Positions 45,137 to 52,619 of a stretch of 64,000 nt of DNA are shown in pieces. The position numbers and the translations under genes are program-made. Origin of the DNA: Bacteroidales bacterium (GTDB taxonomy: Bacteria > Bacteroidota > Bacteroidia > Bacteroidales > UBA3824); contig JAFPZK010000078.1 in the NCBI GenBank assembly GCA_017417315.1, positions 99,712 through 163,711 of the forward strand, given 5' to 3'. Each line of letters starts with the position of its first letter. The first letter of the stretch is position 1. The notes under the pieces were generated by a model. That model saw only the letters and a program-made list of their open reading frames with translations, searched no databases and was not told the DNA's origin.

Positions 45137-45170
45137 CGCATTAATTTTTGAAAAAAATCGTTATTAAAAT

Positions 45171-45926
45171 ATGTTATCACTTTTTAAAAAGGAGTTGTCA
45201 GCATTTTTCAGTTCGATAACGGGTTACATAGTAATCTTCGTTTTTTTGCTGATTAACGGTTTGGTTTTGTGGGTGTTCCACAACGATTTGAACATCATAG
45301 ACAGCGGTTTTGCATATCTTGACCCGCTGTTTGAAATTTCGCCGTGGGTGTTTCTGTTTTTAGTTCCGGCGATTACGATGCGTATGATTTCAGAGGAGAA
45401 AAAAACGGGAACGATAGATGTTTTGTACACTCAGCCGTTAACTGATTTTCAAATAGTTACAGCAAAATATCTTGCGGGGCTGACACTTATTCTCATCTCT
45501 GTCTTGCCGACTATTGTTTATGCTTATTCAGTTTCTACGCTTGCTGTTTCGGCGGGTCAGACGATGACGGGTGCAACACTTGCCGGACTTGATTCGGGTG
45601 AGATTTTCGGAGCATATTGCGGATTGTTTTTGCTCGCCGCCGTGTATTGCGCAATCGGCATTTGGGCATCGTCGCTTACTGAAAATCAAATAGTTGCATT
45701 TCTCTTAGCAGTCGGATTATGCTTTTTTATGTACTTGGGATTTGAGGCGTTGAGCAGTTTTTCGGGCGGCTTCGGACTATTTTTGTCGAACCTCGGAATT
45801 GATTCGCATTACAAATCAATTTCAAGAGGCGTTATCGACAGTAGAGATATACTTTACTTTTTGTCAGCAGTAATATTATTTTTATTGTTAGCAAAACACA
45901 AACTTCAATCCCGTAATTGGAAATAA
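45171..45926 (+). CDS. gldF: GldF-type ABC-2 permease
   Basis: The 251-residue inner-membrane protein has six transmembrane helices in the ABC-2 pattern. It starts MLSLFKKELSAFFSSITGYIVIFVFLLINGL and contains WVFLFLVPAITMRMISEEKKTGTIDVLYTQPLTD, the classic GldF segment. In Flavobacterium GldA-GldF-GldG form a transporter needed for gliding. In Bacteroidales the same pair occurs without gliding. The ATPase gldA is not in this window. gldG follows directly. Confidence 0.92.
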   Translation: MLSLFKKELSAFFSSITGYIVIFVFLLINGLVLWVFHNDLNIIDSGFAYLDPLFEISPWVFLFLVPAITMRMISEEKKTGTIDVLYTQPLTDFQIVTAKYLAGLTLILISVLPTIVYAYSVSTLAVSAGQTMTGATLAGLDSGEIFGAYCGLFLLAAVYCAIGIWASSLTENQIVAFLLAVGLCFFMYLGFEALSSFSGGFGLFLSNLGIDSHYKSISRGVIDSRDILYFLSAVILFLLLAKHKLQSRNWK

Positions 45927-45928
45927 TT

Positions 45929-47686
45929 ATGAACAACAAAACAGAAATAAAAAAGAAAAGTTTTCAGACCTTGCTGCTCTGCGTAGCGGGAATACTGATA
46001 ATCAACATTATATCGTCAAAGTTTTTTTTCAGGGCTGACCTGACGGACGACAAGCATTTTTCGCTGACGGACTTTACGAAAGATTATTTAAAAGATTTGC
46101 GCGGCTCGGTAATGGTGCGCGTATATCTTGACGGCGAAGAACTGCCCGTTTCGTTCAAACGAATGAAAGACGAAATTAAAAGCAAACTTGACGAATTTAA
46201 AGTTTACGGCGGACAAAAAATCGATTATATGTTTATAAATCCGACCGCGAGCGACAAAAAAGAAGTGCGTTACGGAATTTTCAAACAACTCTACGAACTC
46301 GGTTTAAAGCCCGTAGAAATTGACAATCAAACGCAGGAACAAACCACCAAAACGATGATATTTCCCTGTGCCGTAATCTGTTACACACTTGAAGGCAAAA
46401 CCGGCGAAGACCTTCGCGACACCACTTTGGTACGCGAAATCGGTCTCAACCTCTTGAAAGCCGACCCGCAACTTGCCGCCGGCGACGAGCAGAATATTTT
46501 CAATTCTGTTGAAACGCTTGAATACGAGATAATTAACGCGATTTACAGACTGTCGGAAATTGAAAAACCGAAAATTGCTTTTATCGAAGGACACGGCGAG
46601 GCTGAGGAAGAATATTTGGTAGATATTTGCACGGAACTCTCTGATTATTACGATGTAAGGCGCGGCAACCTGAACACCGAGCCGGAAGTTTTAAGAAATT
46701 TTTCCGCACTTGTAATCGCCAAACCGACAAAGCCTTTTTCGGAGGACGAAAAATTTATTCTCGACAATTACATTATGAACGGCGGCAATGTTTTGTGGCT
46801 TGTTGATGCGACTTCCGCCTCGATGGACAGCCTTCAAGCAAACGGAATTTCAGCCGTCTTGCCGCTGAACACAAACCTCGACGATATGCTCTTTACATAC
46901 GGTGTCCGTCTTAACGCAAACGTTATCAGAGACTTACAATGTGCGCCGATAGGTTTGACAGTTAACGGTTACAACAATCAGCCGCAAATAAAACTTTTTT
47001 CATGGGATTATTTTCCGGTGATTTTGAGCCGCGTTAAAAACCCGATAACCAAGCACTTAAACTATTTGCTTTGCCATTTTGCGGGGACAATCGACACCGT
47101 CGGCACAAACGTCCCGATAAAAAAGACCGTTTTGCTGCAATCCGGGAAGTACAGCAAAATTAACAACGCGCCGTTTTCTCTGTCGTTTGAGCAGATAAAC
47201 CAAAAGCCTGACCCGAACGATTTCAACAAACCTTTTCAAACGGTTGCAGTTTTGTTGGAGGGAAATTTTGAGTCGGCGTTTTCGGAAAGAAAAGGCAAAA
47301 CTATCAACGGAAAATTCTATCCGTCAACGACTTCCGTAAAGCCGTCAAAACAAATCGTGGTTTCGGACGGCGATATAATCATGAACGAGATCTCCCCGAA
47401 AGGCGAACCTTATCCGCTCGGTTTTGACAGAAATTCTCAAAACACTTTCAAAGGCAACAAAGAGTTTATCATAAACTCCCTGAATTATCTTTCAGGCAAC
47501 GAAGACCTTCTTTCAATCCGTCTTAAAGAGATGAAAGTCAGAATTTTAGACAAGCAACGCGCACAAAAGGAGCGTATGTTTTGGTCTTTTTTGAACGTTG
47601 TTTTGCCGCTTTTTGTGATTTCGCTTTTAGGACTCGGAATTTATATCATCAGAACAAAAAAATATTCTAAAAGTAAAGAAAAATGA
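45929..47686 (+). CDS. gldG: GldG-type substrate-binding/membrane protein
   Basis: The 585-residue protein has an N-terminal helix (TLLLCVAGILIINIISSKFF), the large GldG ectodomain starting with FFRADLTDDKHFSLTDFTKDYLKDL and containing YEIINAIYRLSEIEKPKIAFIEGHGEAEEEY, and a C-terminal helix (FWSFLNVVLPLFVISLLGLGIYI). It pairs with GldF. The ATG at 45929 was taken because it follows the gldF stop by 2 bases. The next gene overlaps by 4 bases. Confidence 0.92.
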   Translation: MNNKTEIKKKSFQTLLLCVAGILIINIISSKFFFRADLTDDKHFSLTDFTKDYLKDLRGSVMVRVYLDGEELPVSFKRMKDEIKSKLDEFKVYGGQKIDYMFINPTASDKKEVRYGIFKQLYELGLKPVEIDNQTQEQTTKTMIFPCAVICYTLEGKTGEDLRDTTLVREIGLNLLKADPQLAAGDEQNIFNSVETLEYEIINAIYRLSEIEKPKIAFIEGHGEAEEEYLVDICTELSDYYDVRRGNLNTEPEVLRNFSALVIAKPTKPFSEDEKFILDNYIMNGGNVLWLVDATSASMDSLQANGISAVLPLNTNLDDMLFTYGVRLNANVIRDLQCAPIGLTVNGYNNQPQIKLFSWDYFPVILSRVKNPITKHLNYLLCHFAGTIDTVGTNVPIKKTVLLQSGKYSKINNAPFSLSFEQINQKPDPNDFNKPFQTVAVLLEGNFESAFSERKGKTINGKFYPSTTSVKPSKQIVVSDGDIIMNEISPKGEPYPLGFDRNSQNTFKGNKEFIINSLNYLSGNEDLLSIRLKEMKVRILDKQRAQKERMFWSFLNVVLPLFVISLLGLGIYIIRTKKYSKSKEK

Positions 47687-48549
47687 AGTTTTTTTATTTT
47701 TTCATATTAACATTGACATTTGCCGCCGTTTCATGCAATTCTGACACGGATTTTCCGACAGAAGAGTCTGACTGTCAAATTGTTGAAATATCAGACGGAA
47801 ACAAAACAGTAGTATTGGAAAAAGATACGGCGTGGTTTGTTAAAAGCGGCGAAAAAAAACTTTTTTACTGCGACAAACATAAAATCTACGCATTGTTTAA
47901 CACGTTAAGAGACTTGCAGTTACAAGGTTTGAGCAGTTATAACGGCGAAACCGGGTTCAAAAACACTATAACCATAAAAAAACAAAGCGGCAAAACGGTT
48001 AAAACCTTGAAATTCAATCCAGTCGGCAACTCTCCGCAACTAATCGGCTCGTGCAACGGCGGCAAATGTTACGTTGTTGCCATACCGGGATTGAAAGAAA
48101 ATCCGTCAGTAAATTTTTCGTCAGACGAAAACTATTGGAAAGAACTTTCGCTTTTAGAAATTTCAGCGGAAAATTTTTCTTCCATAAAAGTCGAAAACTT
48201 TTTGGACACGGCGCAGTCGTTTTCAATAGTTTTAAAAGACGGAGTTTTAGAGTTTTTTGATTATAAAAACGAAAAAAATCAGGAAATAAAACAAGAAAAC
48301 CTCAGGGAATATATTGGTTCAATTTTTGATGTTTACCGCGCAAAAGAGCAGTTTTCAAAACTTCAACTCCCTGAAAATCAAAAGATTTATTCGCTGACAG
48401 TAAACGGCAAAAAAATTGATTTCTTCAAAAAGATTGACAACGGCAAACCCGATTTCAATCAGATGTATTTTTCATGCGGAGAAGATTTCGGCACGGCGAC
48501 ATATTTCAGTTTTGAACGGGTTTTGATTGATGCGGAAAAGTTGAAGTGA
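47683..48549 (+). CDS. DUF4340-like lipoprotein
   Basis: The 288-residue protein has a lipoprotein signal (ILTLTFAAVSC) and a repeat-like beta body (DGNKTVVLEKDTAWFVKSGEKKLFYCDKHKIYALFNTLRDLQL) as in DUF4340 proteins, which usually follow GldG-family genes. It overlaps gldG by 4 bases, so the three make one operon and may form one envelope complex. The biochemical role is unknown. Confidence 0.7.
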   Translation: MKFFYFFILTLTFAAVSCNSDTDFPTEESDCQIVEISDGNKTVVLEKDTAWFVKSGEKKLFYCDKHKIYALFNTLRDLQLQGLSSYNGETGFKNTITIKKQSGKTVKTLKFNPVGNSPQLIGSCNGGKCYVVAIPGLKENPSVNFSSDENYWKELSLLEISAENFSSIKVENFLDTAQSFSIVLKDGVLEFFDYKNEKNQEIKQENLREYIGSIFDVYRAKEQFSKLQLPENQKIYSLTVNGKKIDFFKKIDNGKPDFNQMYFSCGEDFGTATYFSFERVLIDAEKLK

Positions 48550-48574
48550 GACTTTTCCGCCCCCAAAACATAAT

Positions 48575-49837
48575 TTATTTGTTCATCAAAACCCATTTCC
48601 ACGCCGGTAAAACAACGATTTTGCAGCCGTCAATCTCAATCGTTTCTTCCTCATCCTTTGTTATGATAAACATCTGATTCTGAGGAATATAATTATTAAG
48701 ACGGACTAACGCGCGGACTTCTCTCTCCCCTGTCTGAGAGTCCCTAATACTATAAGAAACCTGATACGAAATTTTCTGTTCGGGCAGGTAAAAATCCACT
48801 TCGACGTTGGAATTGAAATACATCAGTTCTTCGGGATATTTTTTGCGCAAGGTAACGGCAACAAGGTTTTCCAACAGCGAAGTGTCAGCATCCGTAACCA
48901 ACAGAGTTATAAAGCCGTTGTCGCTGAAATAGTATTTTTTCACCGAGACTTTTTCCTGCAATTTGGCAGCGTAGTTTTCGAGCGAAAACATCAGGTAAGA
49001 ATCGGTGAGATACTGACAGTATTCGGCGGCTGTCTCGGATTTGATTTTAAAACCGGCGGAGGTAACTATCGCGGCAATACAGTTGTAAGTAACCGGCTGC
49101 ATAACACTTTCAGCCATTTTGCGGATTAAAACTTTGAGAGCCTTGCTGTTACGGACATTGTAACGCAAAACCAAATCGCTGAAATATATTTTGTTGAAAA
49201 GGCTGCTCAACCATTCGCGCTTAAAAATCTCGTACTTTTGAATAACCTCCGGAAGTCCGCCGCTTAGAAAAAACTGCTGAAAATTTCTCACGACAGCGGT
49301 CGAAGGAGTGTACTGCCAATTTTTAGGAAGCGGCAAATTTTTGATTTTCAGATATTCCGCAAATGAAAAAGGAAAAACTTCGGTTATATAAAAGCGTCCG
49401 CCGAGAGTAGTTGCGATTTCCCGGCTGAGCATTTTTGCGTTGCTGCCAGTTATAAAAACCTGATAACCGGTATCAACGAGCCTCCGCGCAAATTTTTCCC
49501 AGTGGTCTACAATCTGAATTTCGTCAAGAAAGAAAACCGGCTTTGAGTCAAAAATTTCTTCGTATGCTAATTTTATAGTATCCAAATCACTGATAGTTAA
49601 AGAGTCAATACGGTCGTCTTCAAAATTGAAAAATAGGATTTCATCAATTTTGTGTCCGCTTTTTATTATTTTTCTGACACTTTGATAAAGGAGATACGAT
49701 TTTCCGGCGCGGCGCAGTCCCACAAAGACGTTGTTGCCCGTGTAATCTACGGTTATATCACGCTCTATAAGTTCAATATTGGTTACAATTTCCTGATATT
49801 CAACGATTAAACGTTTAGCCAAATCTTTGTCCAACAT
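48575..49837 (-). CDS. AAA-type ATPase, DUF4143-like (copy D), degenerate nuclease motif
   Basis: The 420-residue protein has Walker A GLRRAGKSY near residue 41, Walker B VFFLDEIQIVD, GGLPEVIQKYE and a C-terminal region with EVDFYLPEQKISYQVSYS. At that place copies A-C have ExK; here it reads QVS, so nuclease activity is unlikely. The ATG at 49837 was chosen since a TATCTTTGCGGC promoter (49863-49870) precedes it. Three 33-base repeats lie just upstream. Confidence 0.82.
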   Translation of the reverse strand: MLDKDLAKRLIVEYQEIVTNIELIERDITVDYTGNNVFVGLRRAGKSYLLYQSVRKIIKSGHKIDEILFFNFEDDRIDSLTISDLDTIKLAYEEIFDSKPVFFLDEIQIVDHWEKFARRLVDTGYQVFITGSNAKMLSREIATTLGGRFYITEVFPFSFAEYLKIKNLPLPKNWQYTPSTAVVRNFQQFFLSGGLPEVIQKYEIFKREWLSSLFNKIYFSDLVLRYNVRNSKALKVLIRKMAESVMQPVTYNCIAAIVTSAGFKIKSETAAEYCQYLTDSYLMFSLENYAAKLQEKVSVKKYYFSDNGFITLLVTDADTSLLENLVAVTLRKKYPEELMYFNSNVEVDFYLPEQKISYQVSYSIRDSQTGEREVRALVRLNNYIPQNQMFIITKDEEETIEIDGCKIVVLPAWKWVLMNK

Positions 49838-49862
49838 AATTTTTGATTTTTTAGTTATGCCG

Positions 49863-49870
49863 CAAAGATA
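49863..49870 (-). promoter_or_regulatory. -7 box (TATCTTTG) of ATPase D
   Basis: This exact match is followed by GCGGC as in copies A and C. The first repeat unit begins 6 bases upstream, covering the spacer and -33 region. Confidence 0.65.
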
Positions 49871-49876
49871 CAAAAA

Positions 49877-49965
49877 TTCCCTTTATAACGGAAACTTTTA
49901 GGGCAAAAATTTCCGCTATAAAGGAAACTTTTTACATAAATCTTTCCTTTATAGCGGAAACTTTT
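49877..49965. repeat. three 33-base repeats upstream of ATPase D
   Basis: The GGAAACTTTT core recurs at 49890, 49923 and 49956 (33 bases apart). Units 2 and 3 have an 18-base core in opposite orientation (TTTCCGCTATAAAGGAAA and its complement), each followed by CTTTT. Confidence 0.9.
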
Positions 49966-49991
49966 GTACTTTTTTCAATGATAAACAATCA

Positions 49992-50029
49992 ACTTATGGC
50001 TGAATATAGTATCATAATCAGCCATAAGT
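49992..50029. repeat. 12 bp inverted repeat (hairpin)
   Basis: ACTTATGGCTGA (49992-50003) pairs with 50018-50029, followed by CATTTTTTTT on the plus strand. No plus-strand gene ends here. It shares GGCTGAATAT with the next hairpin. Confidence 0.75.
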
Positions 50030-50039
50030 CATTTTTTTT

Positions 50040-50083
50040 AGCACTTTTGGCTGAATATGTTGGTATATTCAGCCAAAAGTGCT
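50040..50083 (-). terminator. 19 bp perfect hairpin after the Bor-like/barrel gene
   Basis: Arms 50040-50058 and 50065-50083 match at all 19 bases, loop 6. It lies one base beyond the stop of the minus-strand gene at 50085. The minus strand lacks a T run after it, so it may act as an mRNA end stabiliser or repeat rather than a classic terminator. Confidence 0.55.
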
Positions 50084-50084
50084 A

Positions 50085-51125
50085 TTAATCGCCAATAGGC
50101 AATTTCCAATTAGAACCTTTGCCTTCAAGCTTATTCCATTTGCTGTTGAAAGTGTGGGTAAAAGTCAACATCAATACCATTGTACTCAACCTTGGTTTTA
50201 TACCATTTGTTACTTTATCGCCACGATAATCAACATCCTCAACATCCCATTTACCAAAAATCTTTTCTCTGCCGATTGTAAATCCGAGGTAATCATTCGG
50301 ATTATTTTTGTTGAATCTGTAAGAAATTCCTCCCGCAAATGAGACACCTAATCCCATTTTTTTTCGTGCGGTACTACCACCAACTATATGAACACTTTTA
50401 CATTTATAACCGCCAAGTTCTACTGAAACGAAAGGACTAAATTTTTTATTAAAAAATCTGTAATTCCCCTTTAAGCAATATTTTAGTTGAAATCCGTCAA
50501 GCCAAAAATCATCACGAGAAAACTTCGTATTCCCGTCTTTTATTGATGAAAAACCGCCAAACGCATCATCAACATAACTTGATGTTATGCCAAATCCCAA
50601 ACTCAAATAATTGTTCAACTTATAAAGCAATGACAAATCAATCATATACGGCATCCCGGAACCCACTTCAATCTCAATACCGCTTTCTTGCAGAGGTATC
50701 GGTTCTTTTACTTTTTTTTCTTTTACCACTTTTTCTTTTGGAACTTTTATTTTCGGTTCTTTTGGCTCTTTCACCTTTTTCTCTTTCACTTCTTTTTCAA
50801 TATGTTCCGGTCTTAAATTCGGGTCTACAACTGATTTTACGGATATTGTCTGTCTCAAAAAAAAGCCAAATGTACAACCGCTGATTAATGCGTCAACAAA
50901 TGTCATTTTAGTCTGTATATCGCAGTTTGTTTTCGGCGCAGAAACTTTTTTCTGTCCCAAAGGTACAAGACCGCCTACAACGTAGCATTGTTTTGTTTGT
51001 GCAAAAAGCGTATCGTTGGTACGTCCGAAGTCGGTCATTTCCGCATATTTGCCGACATAATTATGTGTTGTAAAGCATGATGAAAACATCAACGCGCTGA
51101 TTATCAGAAATAATATCTTTCTCAT
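50085..51125 (-). CDS. Bor-like lipoprotein domain fused to an outer-membrane barrel
   Basis: The 346-residue protein has a lipobox (ALMFSSC), then a Bor/Iss-like domain (KQCYVVGGLVPLGQ, CDIQTKMTFVDALISGCTFGFF) of about 90 residues. A highly charged Lys/Glu/Pro linker (KEKKVKEPKEPKIKVPKEK) follows, then a beta-barrel domain ending GFTIGREKIFG and LMLTFTHTF. The first domain is clearly related to the upstream gene product. A lipid anchor plus charged spacer plus barrel is unusual. The start at 51125 (MRKILFL) is preferred. It follows the Bor-like gene by 19 bases. Confidence 0.7.
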   Translation of the reverse strand: MRKILFLIISALMFSSCFTTHNYVGKYAEMTDFGRTNDTLFAQTKQCYVVGGLVPLGQKKVSAPKTNCDIQTKMTFVDALISGCTFGFFLRQTISVKSVVDPNLRPEHIEKEVKEKKVKEPKEPKIKVPKEKVVKEKKVKEPIPLQESGIEIEVGSGMPYMIDLSLLYKLNNYLSLGFGITSSYVDDAFGGFSSIKDGNTKFSRDDFWLDGFQLKYCLKGNYRFFNKKFSPFVSVELGGYKCKSVHIVGGSTARKKMGLGVSFAGGISYRFNKNNPNDYLGFTIGREKIFGKWDVEDVDYRGDKVTNGIKPRLSTMVLMLTFTHTFNSKWNKLEGKGSNWKLPIGD

Positions 51126-51144
51126 TTTATTACAATTTAAACGG

Positions 51145-51474
51145 TTATTTGTTATTTTCACGTCTTACGGCATTGATTTCTTTGGTCTGCATACCAAAAA
51201 TGCCGAATGTCATACCGGAAACAAGACAGTCAACAAAAGTCAATTTAGTTCTGATTTCGCAGTTGGTCTCCGGCGGCGTTTCCGGCTGGTTGTTTCTCAA
51301 CGGAATCAATCCCATCAACAGATAGCATTGTTTGCCCTTGTAATACTCGTAATGGTTTTCACTGCCGTTATAGGTCAGTTTTTGATAATCCCCGATGTAT
51401 GTCTGCGTTTTTATACACGAGGACAGAAACATTGCCGCAAAACTCAGCACGGCTAAAAATTTCAGTTTTTTCAT
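51145..51474 (-). CDS. Bor-like lipoprotein
   Basis: The 109-residue protein has lipobox AMFLSSC, then CYLLMGLIPLRNN, CEIRTKLTFVDCLVSGMTFGIFGMQT. This matches the Bor/Iss family of short outer-membrane lipoproteins, known from phage lambda and linked to serum survival. Its role in this organism is unknown. It is the first gene of a two-gene unit that follows the structured RNA at 51538-51724 by 64 bases, so that RNA could be its leader. Confidence 0.75.
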   Translation of the reverse strand: MKKLKFLAVLSFAAMFLSSCIKTQTYIGDYQKLTYNGSENHYEYYKGKQCYLLMGLIPLRNNQPETPPETNCEIRTKLTFVDCLVSGMTFGIFGMQTKEINAVRRENNK

Positions 51475-51537
51475 ATTGTAAAAATTTTAAATTTTAATTA
51501 AACGTTTTCGAAAATTTTCTTGTCATTAACCACAAAA

Positions 51538-51724
51538 AGAAAGGTGTGGACTACTTCATAGTTAAACTGAGGCCGACCAAAGCCATATAAGCACTATGAA
51601 ATAAGCCCACACCCATTATACGGATGTGAGCATTCACTTGAACTGTCGCTTATATAACACTGAGGGTTGGTCGTTTCAGTTTCGACAGTTTCAAGTAAAC
51701 GCTCTTTCTATTTTGTATGTATTC
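51538..51724 (-). ncRNA. candidate 6S-like structured RNA
   Basis: On the minus strand a strong promoter (51731-51762) precedes about 187 bases that fold as a 6S-like rod: closing stem 51704-51709/51538-51543, a wide central bubble, apical stems 51676-51682/51564-51570, 51667-51673/51574-51580 and 51648-51655/51585-51592, and an apical hairpin near 51610-51630. Alternative hairpins (51544-51562/51593-51612 and 51636-51648/51683-51696) compete, as in 6S release. No reading frame is conserved. A leader of the Bor-like gene is the main alternative. Confidence 0.5.
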
Positions 51725-51730
51725 TATCGG

Positions 51731-51762
51731 CAAATATACGCAAAATTGAAAATACCCACAAA
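51731..51762 (-). promoter_or_regulatory. promoter TTTG-N20-TATATTTG of the structured RNA
   Basis: The -33 is at 51759-51762 and the -7 at 51731-51738, exactly 20 bases apart on the minus strand. The predicted start is near 51724. Confidence 0.75.
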
Positions 51763-51793
51763 ATTTTATTTTACTTTTTTTCAAAAAAATCAC

Positions 51794-51801
51794 TATTTTT
51801 G
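51794..51801 (+). promoter_or_regulatory. -7 box (TATTTTTG) of the transposase-like gene
   Basis: This exact match lies 67 bases before the ATG at 51869. A small GGTCT/AGACC hairpin sits in the leader near 51819-51833. Confidence 0.5.
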
Positions 51802-51868
51802 TCCCGACATGTGTCTATGGTCTCAAAAAGACCGAAAATAAAACTTTAAATTTCATAATTATATAAAA

Positions 51869-52318
51869 ATGTATAAAAGTGTCTATTATCACATAATATT
51901 CAGAACAAAAAACAGCGTCCCGGCAATTAACGAAGAAAACGAAACGTTGTTATACAAATATATATGGGGATTTATCAAAAATAAAAAATGTGTGTTGTTC
52001 AGAATCGGCGGCATGCCTGACCATATTCACATATTCACGGAAATACATCCGTCAATAGCAGTTTCGGATTTTATGCGTGATTTAAAAGCGGGTTCTTCGA
52101 TTTTTTTGAAACAAAACCACAACAAATTTCCGTTATTTGAATGTTGGGCAAAATCATACGGAGTTTTTACTTATAGTGAAAAGGATAAATATATGATTAT
52201 CAATTATATAAAGAACCAAAAAGAACATCACAAATCTATCTGCTTTTCTGATGAATACCGTCAAATATTAAACGACAACGGAGTAGATTTTGATGAAAAA
52301 TATTTTTTGTCAGAATAA
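51869..52318 (+). CDS. IS200/RAYT-type Y1 transposase
   Basis: The 149-residue protein has the HUH motif GGMPDHIHIF and the C-terminal helix YMIINYIKNQKEHH with the catalytic Tyr. It starts with the family pattern YKSVYYHIIFRTKNSV. Such enzymes cut and join single-stranded DNA at hairpins. No second accessory gene (tnpB) is present. The long REP-like repeats immediately downstream suggest a domesticated RAYT rather than an active IS. A TATTTTTG box lies at 51794-51801. Confidence 0.88.
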   Translation: MYKSVYYHIIFRTKNSVPAINEENETLLYKYIWGFIKNKKCVLFRIGGMPDHIHIFTEIHPSIAVSDFMRDLKAGSSIFLKQNHNKFPLFECWAKSYGVFTYSEKDKYMIINYIKNQKEHHKSICFSDEYRQILNDNGVDFDEKYFLSE

Positions 52319-52341
52319 CTATGCATGTATTCCCATACGGC

Positions 52342-52584
52342 GGCCTCGAAGAGGTCGAATTTGTATAACCGCATACGAAAGCAACGTTAGTTGCGGAGTT
52401 TGCGGAAGGAGAGTACGGGATAAACACTACCGCTCTATAACCGCAAATAACACGGCTACGCCGTTATATATGCGGTTATGCAAATTCGACCTCTGCGAGG
52501 CCAATCCAATATAACTTAGAGCCTCGAAGAGGTGAAATTTGCATAACCGCATACGAAAGCAACGTTAGTTGCGGAGTTTGCGGA
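52342..52584. repeat. REP-like repeat cluster next to the Y1 transposase gene
   Basis: A 34-base arm (52342-52375) is inverted at 52469-52502 (32 of 34 match). A 64-base unit (52343-52406) recurs directly at 52521-52584 (61 of 64). Each unit holds two small palindromes: CCTCGAAGAGG and GCAACGTTAGTTGC. The whole 52319-52619 gap contains this cluster and no gene. Confidence 0.9.
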
Positions 52585-52619
52585 AAGGAGTGTGCAGGAT
52601 AATCCCTCCTATCCCTTTT

